From positions 310,001-374,000 of the forward strand of contig NZ_CALUYL010000001.1 in the NCBI RefSeq assembly GCF_944324995.1: DNA of 64,000 nucleotides, written 5' to 3'. The notes below the pieces were generated by a model. It ran no database searches and was not told the origin of the DNA. It saw nothing but the letters and a program-made list of their open reading frames with translations. Both the position numbers and the translations under genes were made by a program. Source of the DNA: an uncultured Mailhella sp. GTDB taxonomy: Bacteria; Desulfobacterota; Desulfovibrionia; Desulfovibrionales; Desulfovibrionaceae. Positions 35,610-46,541 of this stretch are shown here, one piece after another (positions within the stretch are counted from its first letter, which is position 1; every line of letters begins with the position of its first letter).

Positions 35610-35644
35610 CCTCCGCTTTCCCCCGGGAAGGCGGAGGATTTTTT
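35610..35644 (+). terminator. Terminator after secF
   Basis: CCTCCGC (35610-35616) pairs with GCGGAGG (35631-35637), with an inner TTCCC/GGGAA stem, followed by ATTTTTT. Confidence 0.85.
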
Positions 35645-35962
35645 ATGCCGAAACGTCGGGAGAAAACGGACGCGAGAGACTCCGGCCGACGGGATGCGCC
35701 GTCTCCCGCGCGAGCTCCGGCCACCCGCAGCCAGCCTGAACGCCCGCGTATCGTGTCTGCCCGTCAGGGCGTCGCGCGTGAACCTCGATCTGAACTTCCG
35801 CTGTGCCTCGCTCCTTCGCCGTGCTGTACACTCGCCGACTGACGCGCCATTTCTCCCAAAGCTCGACCGGCCGCTCCCCTTCCGGCTCTGCCTTCCTAGC
35901 CGTGCTCACGCGCCCGCAACTCTCCTTCCGACACCTTAAAAAACATACGACGCAGCAGACGC
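35645..35962. other. Gene-free convergent spacer
   Basis: About 320 bp between convergent terminators. Frames are Arg/Pro/Ser-rich with no recognisable product. Confidence 0.45.
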
Positions 35963-35998
35963 AAAAAAAAGAGCGGCATTCCGTGGGAAAGCCGCCCT
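35963..35998 (-). terminator. Terminator of the ATP-grasp gene
   Basis: On the minus strand GGGCGGC-TTTCC pairs imperfectly with GGAA-TGCCGCTC and is followed by eight T, 20 bp beyond the stop. Confidence 0.8.
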
Positions 35999-36018
35999 TT
36001 TCTTTGCGTTTACCGCAA

Positions 36019-37167
36019 TCAGTCGAGATACTCGGTCAGATCGCTGCGCAGAATGTGATCCAGTTCCGCGCGGTCGGAAGCGAGCGTCTCGGTGAACAGG
36101 AAGCCGAACACCGGGCCGGTATGATAGTCGATGGGACGAAGCTCCATCACGTTGCGGAAAGAGGCGCGGAGCTTCTCGTAGTTGAACACGTCGGAAGGCT
36201 TGAGGCTCGCCGGCGGATTCAGCACGATGAAGGAATAGATCTTGTCTTCCTTGCCCTTCAGCAGAGTGTCCCAGTCGGGACGGACGTTCCGCAGAAAATA
36301 GTCGTAGGTGCGGAAGCCGTAGGCGTGCAGGGAAAGATCGGTAAGGCACCAGCCCGCAAAGCGCAGCGGATTGGCCTCGATGGGAATGATGCGGCCGTTG
36401 TCCACGCGCAGTTCCAGATGAATGGGCAGATTGCGCGCGCCCATTTCCTCGTTCATGCGGTTGAAGAACTCAGTGAACGGCTCAAGATGCTCCCGGATGA
36501 TGGACGCGCCGGAGCAGTACAGTCTGTCGCTCACGTCGTCCGCCGAAGCGAATTCGTGATGGAAGATGTTCACGATGACGGCCCGGCCTTCGTCGTCGTA
36601 GTAGAAATCGACCGCATATTCCTCGCCGCCGATGTACTGCTCAAGGATGAAGCGGCTGCTCGCCACCACGCTTTCGTCGTAGTGCTTCTTCCAGTCGTCG
36701 GAGTGCAGACGGATGTCTTCCAGCGCCTTCTTCCAGTCGTCCTCGCTGAATATGGTGTACACGCCCACGCTGAAAAAGCCCACGGAAGGCTTGAGAATGA
36801 AGGGCGTCTTCAGTTCGCTGAAGTCGATCTTGTCGAGATCGGCCGTCTCGACTTCGCGGAACAGGAAGTCGGGATAGATTTTCGCAAGCATGCGGCGAAA
36901 GGCGGCCTTGTCCTTGCACAGGGCTATGCCCTTCTGCAGGCCCTTGTCGGGCGAATGCTTCAGCACCCAGGAAAGGGAATTTTCGCAGGTGGTGTAGATG
37001 CGGTCGCCCTGCGCGAGCAGCGCGTCGGCCTCTTCGTCGGAAACGAGACGGAACGCGCCTTCGGGCGCGGCGGCCAGCGCGGCTTCGTTGCGGAGCACGG
37101 GCGTGCGGCTTTCAACAAGATAATCCCGAAGTTCCCGGGACACGTACTGTTTGTCAAGAATGATCAT
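36019..37167 (-). CDS. ATP-grasp domain protein
   Basis: A 382-residue protein with an ATP-grasp fold: [19 protein letters not shown] is the glycine-rich lysine loop, [13 protein letters not shown] the second lobe and [13 protein letters not shown] the Mg-binding Glu-x-Asn. ATP-grasp enzymes ligate a carboxylate to an amine or thiol through acyl phosphate; neither substrate can be read here. It starts 7 bp after the oppF-like gene stops on the same strand, with GAGGA upstream, so they form a two-gene operon. A role with peptides or amino acids is possible from that pairing but is inference. Confidence 0.82.
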   Translation of the reverse strand: MIILDKQYVSRELRDYLVESRTPVLRNEAALAAAPEGAFRLVSDEEADALLAQGDRIYTTCENSLSWVLKHSPDKGLQKGIALCKDKAAFRRMLAKIYPDFLFREVETADLDKIDFSELKTPFILKPSVGFFSVGVYTIFSEDDWKKALEDIRLHSDDWKKHYDESVVASSRFILEQYIGGEEYAVDFYYDDEGRAVIVNIFHHEFASADDVSDRLYCSGASIIREHLEPFTEFFNRMNEEMGARNLPIHLELRVDNGRIIPIEANPLRFAGWCLTDLSLHAYGFRTYDYFLRNVRPDWDTLLKGKEDKIYSFIVLNPPASLKPSDVFNYEKLRASFRNVMELRPIDYHTGPVFGFLFTETLASDRAELDHILRSDLTEYLD

Positions 37168-37174
37168 GCAGTCC

Positions 37175-38146
37175 TCACAGAGGGAAGTGGCAGCGCACGG
37201 CATGCCCTTGGTTGACGGCAACAAGCGGAGGCTCTTCTTCCCGGCACTGCGGCCTTGCGTGCGGGCAGCGGGGATGAAAGGCGCATCCGGCAGGCGGAGA
37301 AAGCGGACTCGGCATTTCTCCGGAAAGAATTGCGCCCCGGCCGCGGCGGGACGGATCCCGCGACGGCGCGGCGGCCATGAGCGCTTCCGTGTAGGGATGC
37401 GCGGCATGGGAAAAAAGTTCGTCGCAGGAAGCCATTTCCACAAGACGCCCGAGGTACATGACGGCCACCCGGTCGCTCATGAAGCCGATGACGCCGAGAT
37501 CGTGGGAAATGAACAGGTAGCCGAGGCCCATGTTCTGCTGCATGTCCTTCAGAAGATTCAGCACCTGCGCCTGCACCGAGGCGTCCAGCGCGGAAACGGG
37601 CTCGTCGCACACCACCGCGCCGGGCCGCGCCACAATGGCTCTGGCCACGGCCACGCGCTGACGCTGTCCGCCGGAAAACTCGTGCGGATACCTGTCGATG
37701 TGCTCGGGCTGAAGCCCCACCTGCACAAGAATCTCCTGCACCTTTTCCCGCCATTCGGCCCGCGACAGGGGCCGTCCGGCGGCCTGCGCGGCGAGGCGCA
37801 GCGGTTCGGCAATGCTGGCTCCCACGCTCTGGCGCGGATCGAGCGAGGAAAACGGATCCTGAAAAATCATCTGAATGCGGCTTGCGCGCTCCAGAGGCGA
37901 CCATTCGCCGATGGGACGCCCCGAAAGCAGCACCTCGCCGGAAGTGGGCGAAAGCAGCCCCACGGCCATGCGGGCGAGCGTGGACTTGCCGCAGCCCGAT
38001 TCTCCCACAAGACCCAGGGTTTCTCCGGCGGAAAGCTGGAAGCTTACCTCGTTCACGGCCTTCACGCTTGCCGGACGGGGATCGAAAAAGCCCCGCCGCA
38101 CGGCAAATTCCCGGCTCACCCGTTTCAGTTCCAGCAACGCATCCAT
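37175..38146 (-). CDS. Oligopeptide/dipeptide ABC transporter ATPase, OppF/DppF type
   Basis: A 323-residue ABC ATPase. Walker A is GESGCGKST, the signature is [13 protein letters not shown], Walker [13 protein letters not shown], and the switch histidine is in FISHDLGVI. The C-terminal extension with [14 protein letters not shown] is the Cys-rich tail of Opp/Dpp ATPases. Normally OppD, OppB, OppC and a binding protein are encoded alongside; none is here, since the upstream neighbour opgG is divergent. It may serve a transporter encoded elsewhere or work with the downstream ATP-grasp protein. Start 38146 has GGGAA upstream; a start at 38203 is possible. Confidence 0.9.
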   Translation of the reverse strand: MDALLELKRVSREFAVRRGFFDPRPASVKAVNEVSFQLSAGETLGLVGESGCGKSTLARMAVGLLSPTSGEVLLSGRPIGEWSPLERASRIQMIFQDPFSSLDPRQSVGASIAEPLRLAAQAAGRPLSRAEWREKVQEILVQVGLQPEHIDRYPHEFSGGQRQRVAVARAIVARPGAVVCDEPVSALDASVQAQVLNLLKDMQQNMGLGYLFISHDLGVIGFMSDRVAVMYLGRLVEMASCDELFSHAAHPYTEALMAAAPSRDPSRRGRGAILSGEMPSPLSPPAGCAFHPRCPHARPQCREEEPPLVAVNQGHAVRCHFPL

Positions 38147-38423
38147 AGAAATTCCCGTGTAGTTCCTGTTCGTCGAGGGGCGAACGTTCCGCCCGGGCGA
38201 CATCCTATCTTAGCCTTCCCCGTGCCGCAAGGGGATAAAATCTCTGGACATGGAGCCGTTCCGGCTTTAAGTAGGGAGGAAGGAGAGGAACCGCTGAGAC
38301 ATTTTGTGCTTCATGCCGACAAGCCGACCGCCGCTGCGGCCATGTCCACGCGGCTCCTTTTGCATTCCAGGCTCCACACTCATTGACGGACAGCAAATCC
38401 CAATACTCAGGGAGTTACTTCCT

Positions 38424-40034
38424 ATGTTTCACCGCATGATTTCTTCTTTCTGCCTGCTTGCGGCTCTTTTTGCGGCTCCTCTTTCCGCCGGAGCCGCGGC
38501 GCCCTTCGGCTTTGCCGACGTGCAGGCCAAGGCGCAGGATCTCGCCGGAACAAAGTACGTTCCCACCACGCCCGTGCCGGAATTTCTCACCAAGCTCAAT
38601 TACGGCGAATGGAGCGGCATACGCTACCTGCCGGAAAAGGCGCTCTGGGCCGAGGAGAATCTGCCCTTCACGGTGCAGTTCTTCCACCCCGGACTGTACT
38701 ACGACAGAACGGTGCGCGTACACATCGTCAACGACGAAGGCGTGGAAGACGTGGCCTTCGATCCTTCGCTGTTCCAGTACGGCAGCGAAGATCTGGCAAA
38801 GCAGGTCGCCCAGACCAAGGACATGAACTTTGCCGGATTCCGTCTGCACTATCCGCTGAACAAGCCCGAATACAAGGACGAAGTGGCCATTTTCCTCGGC
38901 GCGTCCTACTTCCGCGCGCTGGCCGCGGATACGCACTACGGCATCTATTCCCGCGGGCTCGCCCTGGACACCGCCACGGCGCAGGGCGAAGAGTTCCCCT
39001 ACTTCAAGGAATTCTGGATCGTGAAGCCCGCCGCCGACGCCAAGGACATCACCATCTACGCGCTCATGGACAGCGAAAGCATGGCCGGAGCCTATCGCTT
39101 CGTCATCACGCCCGGCTCTCCCACGGTCATGGACGTGAAATGCGCGCTCTTCACCCGCAAGGACGCCAAAAACATTCAGAAAATCGGCCTCGCTCCCCTC
39201 ACGAGCATGTTCTTCTACGGCGAAGAGAAAAACGGCCGCCCCGGCGACTACCGTCCCGAAGTCCACAATTCCGACGGCCTGCTCTTCGTGAACGGCGACA
39301 AACACTGGTTCTGGAGCCCGCTCGCCAACTTCAAGCGCCTCAGCGTGAACACCTTCCCGCTTCAGAATCCGCGCGGCTTCGGCCTTCTGCAGCGCGACAG
39401 CGACTTCAAGAGCTATCAGGACATCGAGGCCGCCTATGAACGCCGTCCCTCCCTGTGGGTGGAACCCCTGGGCGACTGGGGCCCCGGCACGCTGAACCTG
39501 GTGGAAATTCCCACGGAAGACGAAATGCACGACAACATCGTGGCCTTCTGGACGCCCGACAAGCCCCGCGACAAGAACAATCCCGATCAGCCGGAAGCGG
39601 AACTGCGCTATCCCGACACGCAGATGTACAGCTGGAAGCTCTACTGGATGCAGCCCCAGACCCAGCAGCACGACCGCGGACAGGTGACCTCCACCCGCGT
39701 TTCCCGCAACGGCGACACCATGACCTTCCATGTGGATTTCGCCGGCGGCGAACTGGCCACGCTCCCCGCGGACACCGGCCTTTCGAGCATCGTGGAAACG
39801 CCCGAACCCATTCCGCTGCTGGAAAAGAAGCTGCTGCGCAATCCGGCCACGGGCGGCTGGCGGCTCACCTTCACCGTGCGTCTTCCCAAGGAGGAAGGCG
39901 TCATTCAGAGCCTCATGGCCGCGCGCAAGGGGCCCGTCATGCTGCGCTTCCGCGCCCTGCTCAAGAAGGGTGAAAACCTGCCCGATCCTCTGACCGAAAC
40001 CTGGATCTACGACTGGCAGCTGCAGCAGCAGTAA
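38424..40034 (+). CDS. opgG: Periplasmic glucan biosynthesis protein OpgG (MdoG)
   Basis: A 536-residue periplasmic protein with a signal peptide (MFHRMISSFCLLAALFAAPL, cleavage near AGAAA). FADVQAKAQDLAG followed by LTKLNYGEWSGIRYLPEKALW is the family N-terminus, and LSVNTFPLQNPRGFGLLQRD and RPSLWVEPLGDWGPGTLNLVEIPT are its best conserved segments. It acts on the glucan backbone made by OpgH to produce osmoregulated periplasmic glucans. GGGAG precedes the ATG. opgH follows at 99 bp. Confidence 0.95.
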   Translation: MFHRMISSFCLLAALFAAPLSAGAAAPFGFADVQAKAQDLAGTKYVPTTPVPEFLTKLNYGEWSGIRYLPEKALWAEENLPFTVQFFHPGLYYDRTVRVHIVNDEGVEDVAFDPSLFQYGSEDLAKQVAQTKDMNFAGFRLHYPLNKPEYKDEVAIFLGASYFRALAADTHYGIYSRGLALDTATAQGEEFPYFKEFWIVKPAADAKDITIYALMDSESMAGAYRFVITPGSPTVMDVKCALFTRKDAKNIQKIGLAPLTSMFFYGEEKNGRPGDYRPEVHNSDGLLFVNGDKHWFWSPLANFKRLSVNTFPLQNPRGFGLLQRDSDFKSYQDIEAAYERRPSLWVEPLGDWGPGTLNLVEIPTEDEMHDNIVAFWTPDKPRDKNNPDQPEAELRYPDTQMYSWKLYWMQPQTQQHDRGQVTSTRVSRNGDTMTFHVDFAGGELATLPADTGLSSIVETPEPIPLLEKKLLRNPATGGWRLTFTVRLPKEEGVIQSLMAARKGPVMLRFRALLKKGENLPDPLTETWIYDWQLQQQ

Positions 40035-40133
40035 TCCGCCTCTGCGGGAACACGCCCGTTCCCGGAGCGCGGAGTGCAGGGAGAGGTTTTTCCTGCCGCC
40101 CCGCCTCCGTCAACCTCTTCAAAAGGTCTTCGC

Positions 40134-42599
40134 ATGAACGCCTATCAGGATATGGATTTCCGGGTCCGCGACCGCATTCTGCTCTATGCGCGCGGGCTGA
40201 ACCTCTCGCCGAAGGCCAGCGTGGAACTCGCGCTGGAAAGCCTGAAACGCTGCGAATCCGATCATCCGAGCTACCATGAGGCCCTCGCCTGCCTCCACGC
40301 CATTCTGGCGGAAAAAGGCCGTGAACTCATTCCCGGCGACGAAGCGCCGCACCTCGTGTCCGCCCCGGGCATGACCCGCAGCTCCATGCTGGCCGAAGAA
40401 CTCGACCGCACGCCGTGGCTGAGCATCTTCAAAAAAACGCTGAGCAGACTGTTTCGCATCTTCCGCCCCTCGGGCATGGCCGCCCGCGCCTCCTGGAAGG
40501 ACAGCGCCGACAGGCAGCGCCAGCAGCTGGAATGGGAACGCGTGGCTGGCCGCCGCCGCACCCTGCTCATGACGCTGATTCTCGTGCCCGCCGTCATCGG
40601 CGCGTACCTCATGTACAGCATTCTGCCGCAGCAGGGCATTGAAGCCGTCAAAATCATGACGGCCGTGCTGTTCGCCATCCTGTTCGGATGGATTTCCATC
40701 GGCTTCTGGATGTGCGTGGCGGGCTGCTGGGTGCTCTCCCACAAGGTGGACCGCTTCACCCCCACGCGCGGATGCGACGCCGTGAACATTCCCGACACGA
40801 CCCGCACCGCCATTCTCTTCCCCGTGTACAACGAGGACACCCGCAAATACATGGCGGGCATTGCCGCCACCTGGCATTCCCTGGTGCAGACCGGCGAAAG
40901 CGACAAGTTCGACATCTTCATTCTCAGCGACTCCACCAGTCCCGACTCCTGGGTGGCCGAAGAGGAAGCCTGGTACGAATTCTGCCAGAGAGAAAACGTG
41001 TTCAACCACATTTTCTACCGTCGCCGCCGCAACAACACCAAGCGCAAGAGCGGCAACGTGGCCGACTTCTGCCGCCGCTGGGGCGCGCAGTACAAGTACA
41101 TGATCGTGTTCGACGCCGACAGCGTCATGAGCGGCCGCACCATGGTGCGCATGGTGAAGTCCATGGAACTGCATCCCGAAATGGGCATGATCCAGACGCC
41201 GCCGCTCGCCGTGAACATGAACAGCCTCGTGGCCCGCGTGCAGCAGTTTGCGAACCATCTCTACGGCCCCGTGTTCGCCACGGGCCTGCACTTCTGGCTG
41301 CTCGGCGACGCCCAGTACTGGGGACACAACGCCATCATACGCGTGGAGCCTTTCATCAAGCACTGTCAGCTGCCCACCCTGCCCGGACGCGGCCCCCTCG
41401 CCGGCGACATTCTGAGCCACGACTTCGTGGAATCCGCCCTCATGCGGCGCGCAGGCTACGGCGTGTGGCTCGCCTACGACCTCGACGGCTCCTGGGAAGA
41501 AAGTCCGCCCTCGCTCATCGACGAACTCATACGCGACCGCCGCTGGTGTCAGGGCAACCTGCAGCACAGCCGTCTCATCTTCTCGGGCGGCATCTTCCCC
41601 ACGCATCGCGCGCTGTTCATCAACGGCATCATGTCCTATGCCTCGGCCCTGCTGTGGCTGTTCTTCCTGGTGTTCAGCTCCATTCAGGCCGTCACGGAAG
41701 CCTTCATTCCGCCTTCCTACTTCCCGAACGGCCCCACGCTGTTCCCCGTGTGGCCCACCTGGTATCCCAAATGGGCCCTGCTGCTGCTCGTGAGCACCTG
41801 CATCATGCTGTTCATGCCCAAGATTTTCGCCATCATTCTCACGCTGCGCAAAGGCGGAGCCAAAAACTTCGGCGGAGCCTTCAGCATGTGCATGAGCGTG
41901 CTCGGCGAAGTGCTCATTTCCACGCTGCTCGCCCCCGTGCGCATGCTCTTCCACAGCTTCTTCGTGGTCACCACCCTGCTCGGCTGGAAGGTCTCGTGGA
42001 ACACCCAGAACCGCAGCGACACCGGCACAAGCTGGAGCGACGCCATCCGCTTCCACTGGTGGGGCACGCTCATCGGCCTTTTGTGGGGCGGCGTCATGTG
42101 GCTCATCAATCCGGGCTTTTTCATCTGGTTCTCGCCCATCGCCGTCGGCCTCGTGTTCTCCATTCCGCTTTCGGTGTTCACCAGCCGCGTGAGCTGGGGC
42201 CTGGCCGCCAAACGCATGGGCCTCTTCATCACCTCCTCCGAGCTCAAGGCCGAGCCCGAACAGGCCGACATGCACAAAGAACTCGAACGGCCCGACCGCT
42301 ATTCGCCCTTCACCATCGCGCGCGACAAGGGCTTCACGCGCGCCGTGGTCATTCCCCGCGTCCACGCGCTGCACATCGCCCTCATCCGTCGCCGCAAGTG
42401 GGAACGCCCCATCGGCGAAGAACGCGAAAAGACGCGCCGCGCCCTGCTGGCCAAGGCTCTGGAAACCGGGCCGCGCGGCCTTTCCAAGCAGGAGAAGTCG
42501 GCGCTGCTCATGGATCCTCGCCTCTTGAACGAACTGCACAGGAACGTCTGGCAGCTGGATCCGGAAAAGGGGCACGACTGGGGCGTGGCGCAGAACTGA
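40134..42599 (+). CDS. opgH: Glucan glucosyltransferase OpgH (MdoH)
   Basis: An 821-residue inner-membrane family 2 glycosyltransferase that polymerises UDP-glucose into periplasmic glucan backbones. The N-terminal cytoplasmic part is followed by two helices near residues 140-210, then the catalytic domain with PVYNEDTRKYMAG, IVFDADSVMSG (D-x-D) and RDRRWCQGNLQH (QxxRW-like), and a C-terminal helical bundle. The length is typical. AAAGG precedes the ATG at 40134. It forms an operon with opgG and ends at a terminator. Confidence 0.95.
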   Translation: MNAYQDMDFRVRDRILLYARGLNLSPKASVELALESLKRCESDHPSYHEALACLHAILAEKGRELIPGDEAPHLVSAPGMTRSSMLAEELDRTPWLSIFKKTLSRLFRIFRPSGMAARASWKDSADRQRQQLEWERVAGRRRTLLMTLILVPAVIGAYLMYSILPQQGIEAVKIMTAVLFAILFGWISIGFWMCVAGCWVLSHKVDRFTPTRGCDAVNIPDTTRTAILFPVYNEDTRKYMAGIAATWHSLVQTGESDKFDIFILSDSTSPDSWVAEEEAWYEFCQRENVFNHIFYRRRRNNTKRKSGNVADFCRRWGAQYKYMIVFDADSVMSGRTMVRMVKSMELHPEMGMIQTPPLAVNMNSLVARVQQFANHLYGPVFATGLHFWLLGDAQYWGHNAIIRVEPFIKHCQLPTLPGRGPLAGDILSHDFVESALMRRAGYGVWLAYDLDGSWEESPPSLIDELIRDRRWCQGNLQHSRLIFSGGIFPTHRALFINGIMSYASALLWLFFLVFSSIQAVTEAFIPPSYFPNGPTLFPVWPTWYPKWALLLLVSTCIMLFMPKIFAIILTLRKGGAKNFGGAFSMCMSVLGEVLISTLLAPVRMLFHSFFVVTTLLGWKVSWNTQNRSDTGTSWSDAIRFHWWGTLIGLLWGGVMWLINPGFFIWFSPIAVGLVFSIPLSVFTSRVSWGLAAKRMGLFITSSELKAEPEQADMHKELERPDRYSPFTIARDKGFTRAVVIPRVHALHIALIRRRKWERPIGEEREKTRRALLAKALETGPRGLSKQEKSALLMDPRLLNELHRNVWQLDPEKGHDWGVAQN

Positions 42600-42657
42600 C
42601 GCCGCTTCCCTCGGCAAGCCTCGGCAAAAACGCCGACGACATCCGCTTCACCATCAT

Positions 42658-42688
42658 GGCCGATCCCGCAACGGGGTCGGCCTTTTTT
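42658..42688 (+). terminator. Terminator after opgH
   Basis: GGCCGATCCC (42658-42667) pairs with GGGGTCGGCC (42673-42682), followed by TTTTTT. Confidence 0.88.
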
Positions 42689-43123
42689 CGTCTTCGAGGC
42701 CGCGCACGAACGACGCGCCGGAAAAGCAGCGCCGCAGGACGCCGGACTCACGGCAGATGCGCGCAGAAGGCGGGGCCAGCCTGCCGGGAAAGCGTTCGGA
42801 CACAAGAACGCCGCGCTGACCACCGGACACGCGCAGGTCTTGCCGGAAACCGGGAAAGCTTCGGGAATTTGCGCCGGAAATTTCTCCGCTCCCTCAGCAC
42901 GCTTTCTCCCCCGTGCGCCGCGCCGAAGAACTCGGAACGGGAGGCAAGCGGTCCCCATCGACTCCGGCGCCGACGCGCCTTCCAGAGCCCCTCTCCGCCG
43001 CTCTCCCGCGCTCTGCGCTTCCCTGAGTCTCTTTGCTCAGGTCTTTCGGCTCCGCGCCGCGCAGGGCGCTCCACGGCCCGCAGATTTTTGCAGGCGGATT
43101 TTCTCGCGCAAATGCCGAGCGAC
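42689..43123. other. Gene-free convergent spacer
   Basis: About 435 bp between the opgH and infB terminators. Frames on both strands are arginine-rich and low in complexity; nothing is supported. Confidence 0.45.
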
Positions 43124-43155
43124 AAAAAAGGGCGGAAAGATCGCTCCTTCCGCCC
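43124..43155 (-). terminator. Terminator of the rimP-nusA-ylxR-infB operon
   Basis: GGGCGGAA (43130-43137) pairs with TTCCGCCC (43148-43155); on the minus strand six T follow. Confidence 0.85.
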
Positions 43156-43216
43156 TTCAGGGTATGTCATTGTCAGACGGCAGACGCCGCCCGTTCAACG
43201 CGTGTGTTTAGGATCA

Positions 43217-46200
43217 TCAGTCCAGAGAGGCCGCTTCCTCCACCACTTCAAAGGCTTCGATGACGTCGCCGACCTTGATGTCGTGGAAGTTGTCGAGGCC
43301 CACGCCGCATTCAAGGTTGCGCACGACTTCGCGGGCGTCGTCCTTGAGGCGCTTGAGGGAAGCGATCTTGCCGGTGTACACCACCACGCCGTCGCGCAGC
43401 AGGCGCACGTTGGCGGTGCGGGTGAGCTTGCCGTCCGTAACCATACAGCCCGCAATGAGGCCGACCTTGGGCACGGAGAAGGTCTGACGCACTTCGGCCT
43501 GACCGAGATACACTTCCTTGGACACGGGAGCCAGCAGGCCGGCCATGGCGCTCTTGATCTCGTCCACCAGCTTGTAGATGATGTCGTAGAAGCGGATGTC
43601 CACCTGTTCCTGCTCGGCCACTTCCTTGACCTTGGCCGTGGGACGGACGTTGAAGCCGATGATGATGGCGTTGGACGCCGCAGCCAGCATGACGTCGGAT
43701 TCCGAAATCGCGCCCGCGCCTCCGTGGATGATGTCGATGCGCACCTTGTCGGTGCTGAGCTTGCGCAGCGACTCGGTAATGGCTTCCAGAGAGCCCTGCA
43801 CGTCGGCCTTGAGCACCACGTTGAGCACCTGCGTTTCCTGCGCGTCCGCGCTCTGCTTGAGGAAGTTTTCAAGGGTCACGCGGGACACCTTGGCCAGTTC
43901 CTTTTCGCGCAGCTTGGTGGCGCGGGATTCGGCAATGCGGCGGGCCGTCTTTTCGTCTTCAAGACACACGAACTCGTCGCCGGCTTCCGGCACGCCTTCA
44001 AAGCCCTGAATTTCCACAGGCATGGAAGGTCCGGCTTCCTTGATCTTGCGGCCCTGATCGTTGAAGAGCGCGCGCACGCGGCCGGAGAACACGCCGCACA
44101 CGAACACGTCGCCCTGATGCAGCGTGCCTTCCTGCACCAGCACGGTGGCCACGGGGCCGCGGCCCTTGTCGAGCTTGGCTTCCACCACGTGACCGCGGGC
44201 GGGCTTGTCGGGATTGGCCTTGAGTTCCAGAATTTCGGCCTGAAGGGCGATGAGTTCCAGAAGATCGTCGAGGCCCTTGCCCGTCTTGGCGGAAACCATG
44301 GCCACCACGGTGTCGCCGCCCCAGGCTTCGGGCTGCAGGCCGAGTTCGGAGAGCTCGCGGAGCACGCGGTCGGGGTTGGCGGTTTCCTTGTCTATCTTGT
44401 TCACGGCCACCAGAATGGGCACGCCGGCGGCGCGGGAGTGGTTGATGGCTTCGCGGGTCTGTTCCATGACGCCGTCGTCGGCGGCAACCACGAGCACCAC
44501 GAGGTCGGTCACCTGCGCGCCGCGGGCGCGCATGGCGGTGAAGGCCGCGTGACCGGGCGTGTCGAGGAACACGATGTCGCCGCGCTTGGTCTTCACGAGA
44601 TACGCGCCGATGTGCTGCGTAATGCCGCCCGCTTCGCCGCTGGTCACGCTGGTCTTGCGGATGGCGTCGAGCAGCGAGGTCTTGCCGTGGTCGACGTGGC
44701 CCATGATGGTCACCACCGGAGGACGGGGCTTGAGCATTTCGGGCGTATCCACCACGGTGGGCACGAGGTAATCTTCTTCGGAGAAGCCCACCTTTTCCAC
44801 TTCGTAGCCGAATTCCGAAGCCACGAGGGTGGCGGTGTCGATGTCGAGGGCGTTGTTGATGGTGGCCATCACGCCGAGACCGAACAGAATCTTGATGACT
44901 TCGCTGGACTTCACGCCCATCTGATGGGCCAGTTCCGACACGCGGATGGATTCTTCCACGCGGATCTTGCGCTTGGTGGCCTTCATGGGCTGGGTGGACT
45001 GGCTCACCGCCTGATGCTGCTGCTTCTTGGGCTTGTGCGAGCGGCGGGTGCGGACCATGCCCTCGTCGTCGTCCATGTCCGGGCCGCCGTGACGACGGCT
45101 GAAATCGTCGGCGTCCTGCGGGAAGTCGGTGGAACGACGGCTCTTGCTGTTGCGCTTCTTGCGGCTCTGCTCGTTCTCCATGGGAGGCTGCTGGCCGAAG
45201 GGAGGCGTGAAGGAACCGCCGGAAGAGCGGCCGCCCGCCGGACGATTGCCGGAAGGACGATTGCCGCCGGAGCGGCGGTTGTCGCGATTGTCTCCGTCGC
45301 GGCCGTCACGGCCGTCGCGACCGTCGCGGGCGTCGGGACGGGAGGAACGCGCGTCGCGGCGGCCTCCGTCGCGGCGATTGTCGCCGTCGCGGGAAGAGCG
45401 GTTCTCCGAGGGAGACGCGGGACGAATGATGCGGGCCTGCGTGGGATCGGGGCGGGAAATGACGCGCACGCGGGGCGTGCCGTCGGCGGCGGGCTGAGCC
45501 TTCTTGCGGGCGTCTTCGCCTTCATGTTCTTCGGAGGCGTGACGGCGTTCCTGCACGGGAGGCAGCAGGCTGGGCTGGGAAGAGCCTTCCGGCTCGGCGG
45601 AAGCCGCGGGAGCTCTGCGGGCGCGTTCGGGCTTCGCCGGTTCGGCCGAAGCGGCGGGACGCGCTTCCGGGTTTTCCTCCTTCGCGGGAGCCGGGGCGGG
45701 GCGGGGCGTCACGATGCGGGCCGCGGGAGCCTCCGTCCTGCGGGCGGGGGCCGTCTTTTCCGCAGCCTCGGCGGGCTTTTCCACCACCTTGGCCGCAACG
45801 GGCTTTTCCGCCGCGCTCTTTTCCGCAGCGGGCTTTTCGACCACAGGCTTCTCCACCACCTTGGCGGCGGGAGCAGGCGCGGCGGGCGCGGGCTCCGGAG
45901 TCACCACGCGGGCGGGGCGCACAATGCGCGCCACAGGCGCGGCTTCGCGGGGCGTTCTGGCCTTTTTCGGGGCCTTTTCCGCGGCGGGCGCGGCCTTTTC
46001 CGCAGCTTCGGCTTCGGGAGCGGCGGGAGTCTGGGCGGCGGCGGGCGCCGCGGCCTTCTCTTCGACTACGGGAGCGGCAGGAGCTTGCGCCGCTGCCGGC
46101 TTGGAACGACGACGTATAATAACGTCCTTGCGGACAACTTCCACAGAGGCCTCCGACTTTTTAACCTTGACTTTTTCGTATTCTTCCGGGGAGATGGACC

Positions 46201-46303
46201 CTTTCACCGTCTTTTCTATCCCGGCCTCGCGCAGGCGGGCAACAAGCTCTTCGGGCTTCATGCCCTGTTCGAGCGCGGCATCTTTTATCTTTATCTTATC
46301 CAT
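43217..46303 (-). CDS. infB: Translation initiation factor IF-2
   Basis: A 1028-residue GTPase that places initiator tRNA on the ribosome. Residues 1-50 are the IF2_N domain; residues about 60-430 are an unusually long low-complexity region (Ala/Pro/Glu/Lys, then Arg/Asp/Gly-rich with RDGRDGRDG repeats). The G domain has [12 protein letters not shown] (about residue 534), DTPGHAAF and NKID, and domains II-IV follow to the C-terminus. The ATG overlaps the end of ylxR by 8 bp. The size is large for the family, due to the linker. Confidence 0.96.
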   Translation of the reverse strand: MDKIKIKDAALEQGMKPEELVARLREAGIEKTVKGSISPEEYEKVKVKKSEASVEVVRKDVIIRRRSKPAAAQAPAAPVVEEKAAAPAAAQTPAAPEAEAAEKAAPAAEKAPKKARTPREAAPVARIVRPARVVTPEPAPAAPAPAAKVVEKPVVEKPAAEKSAAEKPVAAKVVEKPAEAAEKTAPARRTEAPAARIVTPRPAPAPAKEENPEARPAASAEPAKPERARRAPAASAEPEGSSQPSLLPPVQERRHASEEHEGEDARKKAQPAADGTPRVRVISRPDPTQARIIRPASPSENRSSRDGDNRRDGGRRDARSSRPDARDGRDGRDGRDGDNRDNRRSGGNRPSGNRPAGGRSSGGSFTPPFGQQPPMENEQSRKKRNSKSRRSTDFPQDADDFSRRHGGPDMDDDEGMVRTRRSHKPKKQQHQAVSQSTQPMKATKRKIRVEESIRVSELAHQMGVKSSEVIKILFGLGVMATINNALDIDTATLVASEFGYEVEKVGFSEEDYLVPTVVDTPEMLKPRPPVVTIMGHVDHGKTSLLDAIRKTSVTSGEAGGITQHIGAYLVKTKRGDIVFLDTPGHAAFTAMRARGAQVTDLVVLVVAADDGVMEQTREAINHSRAAGVPILVAVNKIDKETANPDRVLRELSELGLQPEAWGGDTVVAMVSAKTGKGLDDLLELIALQAEILELKANPDKPARGHVVEAKLDKGRGPVATVLVQEGTLHQGDVFVCGVFSGRVRALFNDQGRKIKEAGPSMPVEIQGFEGVPEAGDEFVCLEDEKTARRIAESRATKLREKELAKVSRVTLENFLKQSADAQETQVLNVVLKADVQGSLEAITESLRKLSTDKVRIDIIHGGAGAISESDVMLAAASNAIIIGFNVRPTAKVKEVAEQEQVDIRFYDIIYKLVDEIKSAMAGLLAPVSKEVYLGQAEVRQTFSVPKVGLIAGCMVTDGKLTRTANVRLLRDGVVVYTGKIASLKRLKDDAREVVRNLECGVGLDNFHDIKVGDVIEAFEVVEEAASLD

Positions 46304-46538
46304 GCTTTCTCCCCTTGTGAGATTTGCGCCTGAATTTCATACCCGCAAAACGCTCCCGGCAGACCGGATCATCGCACACGTACCAGCCTCGTCCGGGCCT
46401 GGTCTGCGCGTGATCTGCTTCAAGGCCGTTGCCGGCGGCAGCGCCTTCCGGGGCAGACACATGACGCAGGAGCCGCGACTTGGCAAAACGCCGTCGGCAT
46501 ACGACACACATGCGCACGGGCTCCTGCCTGTTCTCCAT
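46296..46538 (-). CDS. ylxR: YlxR family RNA-binding protein (DUF448)
   Basis: An 80-residue protein with the YlxR signature: [10 protein letters not shown] at the N-terminus and [17 protein letters not shown], which gives two Cys pairs. It lies between nusA and infB, the invariant place for this family. It binds RNA or nucleoid components; the function is not well defined. It starts 3 bp after the nusA stop and overlaps infB by 8 bp. Confidence 0.92.
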   Translation of the reverse strand: MENRQEPVRMCVVCRRRFAKSRLLRHVSAPEGAAAGNGLEADHAQTRPGRGWYVCDDPVCRERFAGMKFRRKSHKGRKHG

Positions 46539-46541
46539 GCT

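Noticed and set aside
40688..46333. 1881-codon plus-strand open frame across opgH and antisense to infB
   Set aside because: It spans two clear genes on opposite strands and has low-complexity Arg/His/Gly content. No plausible protein.
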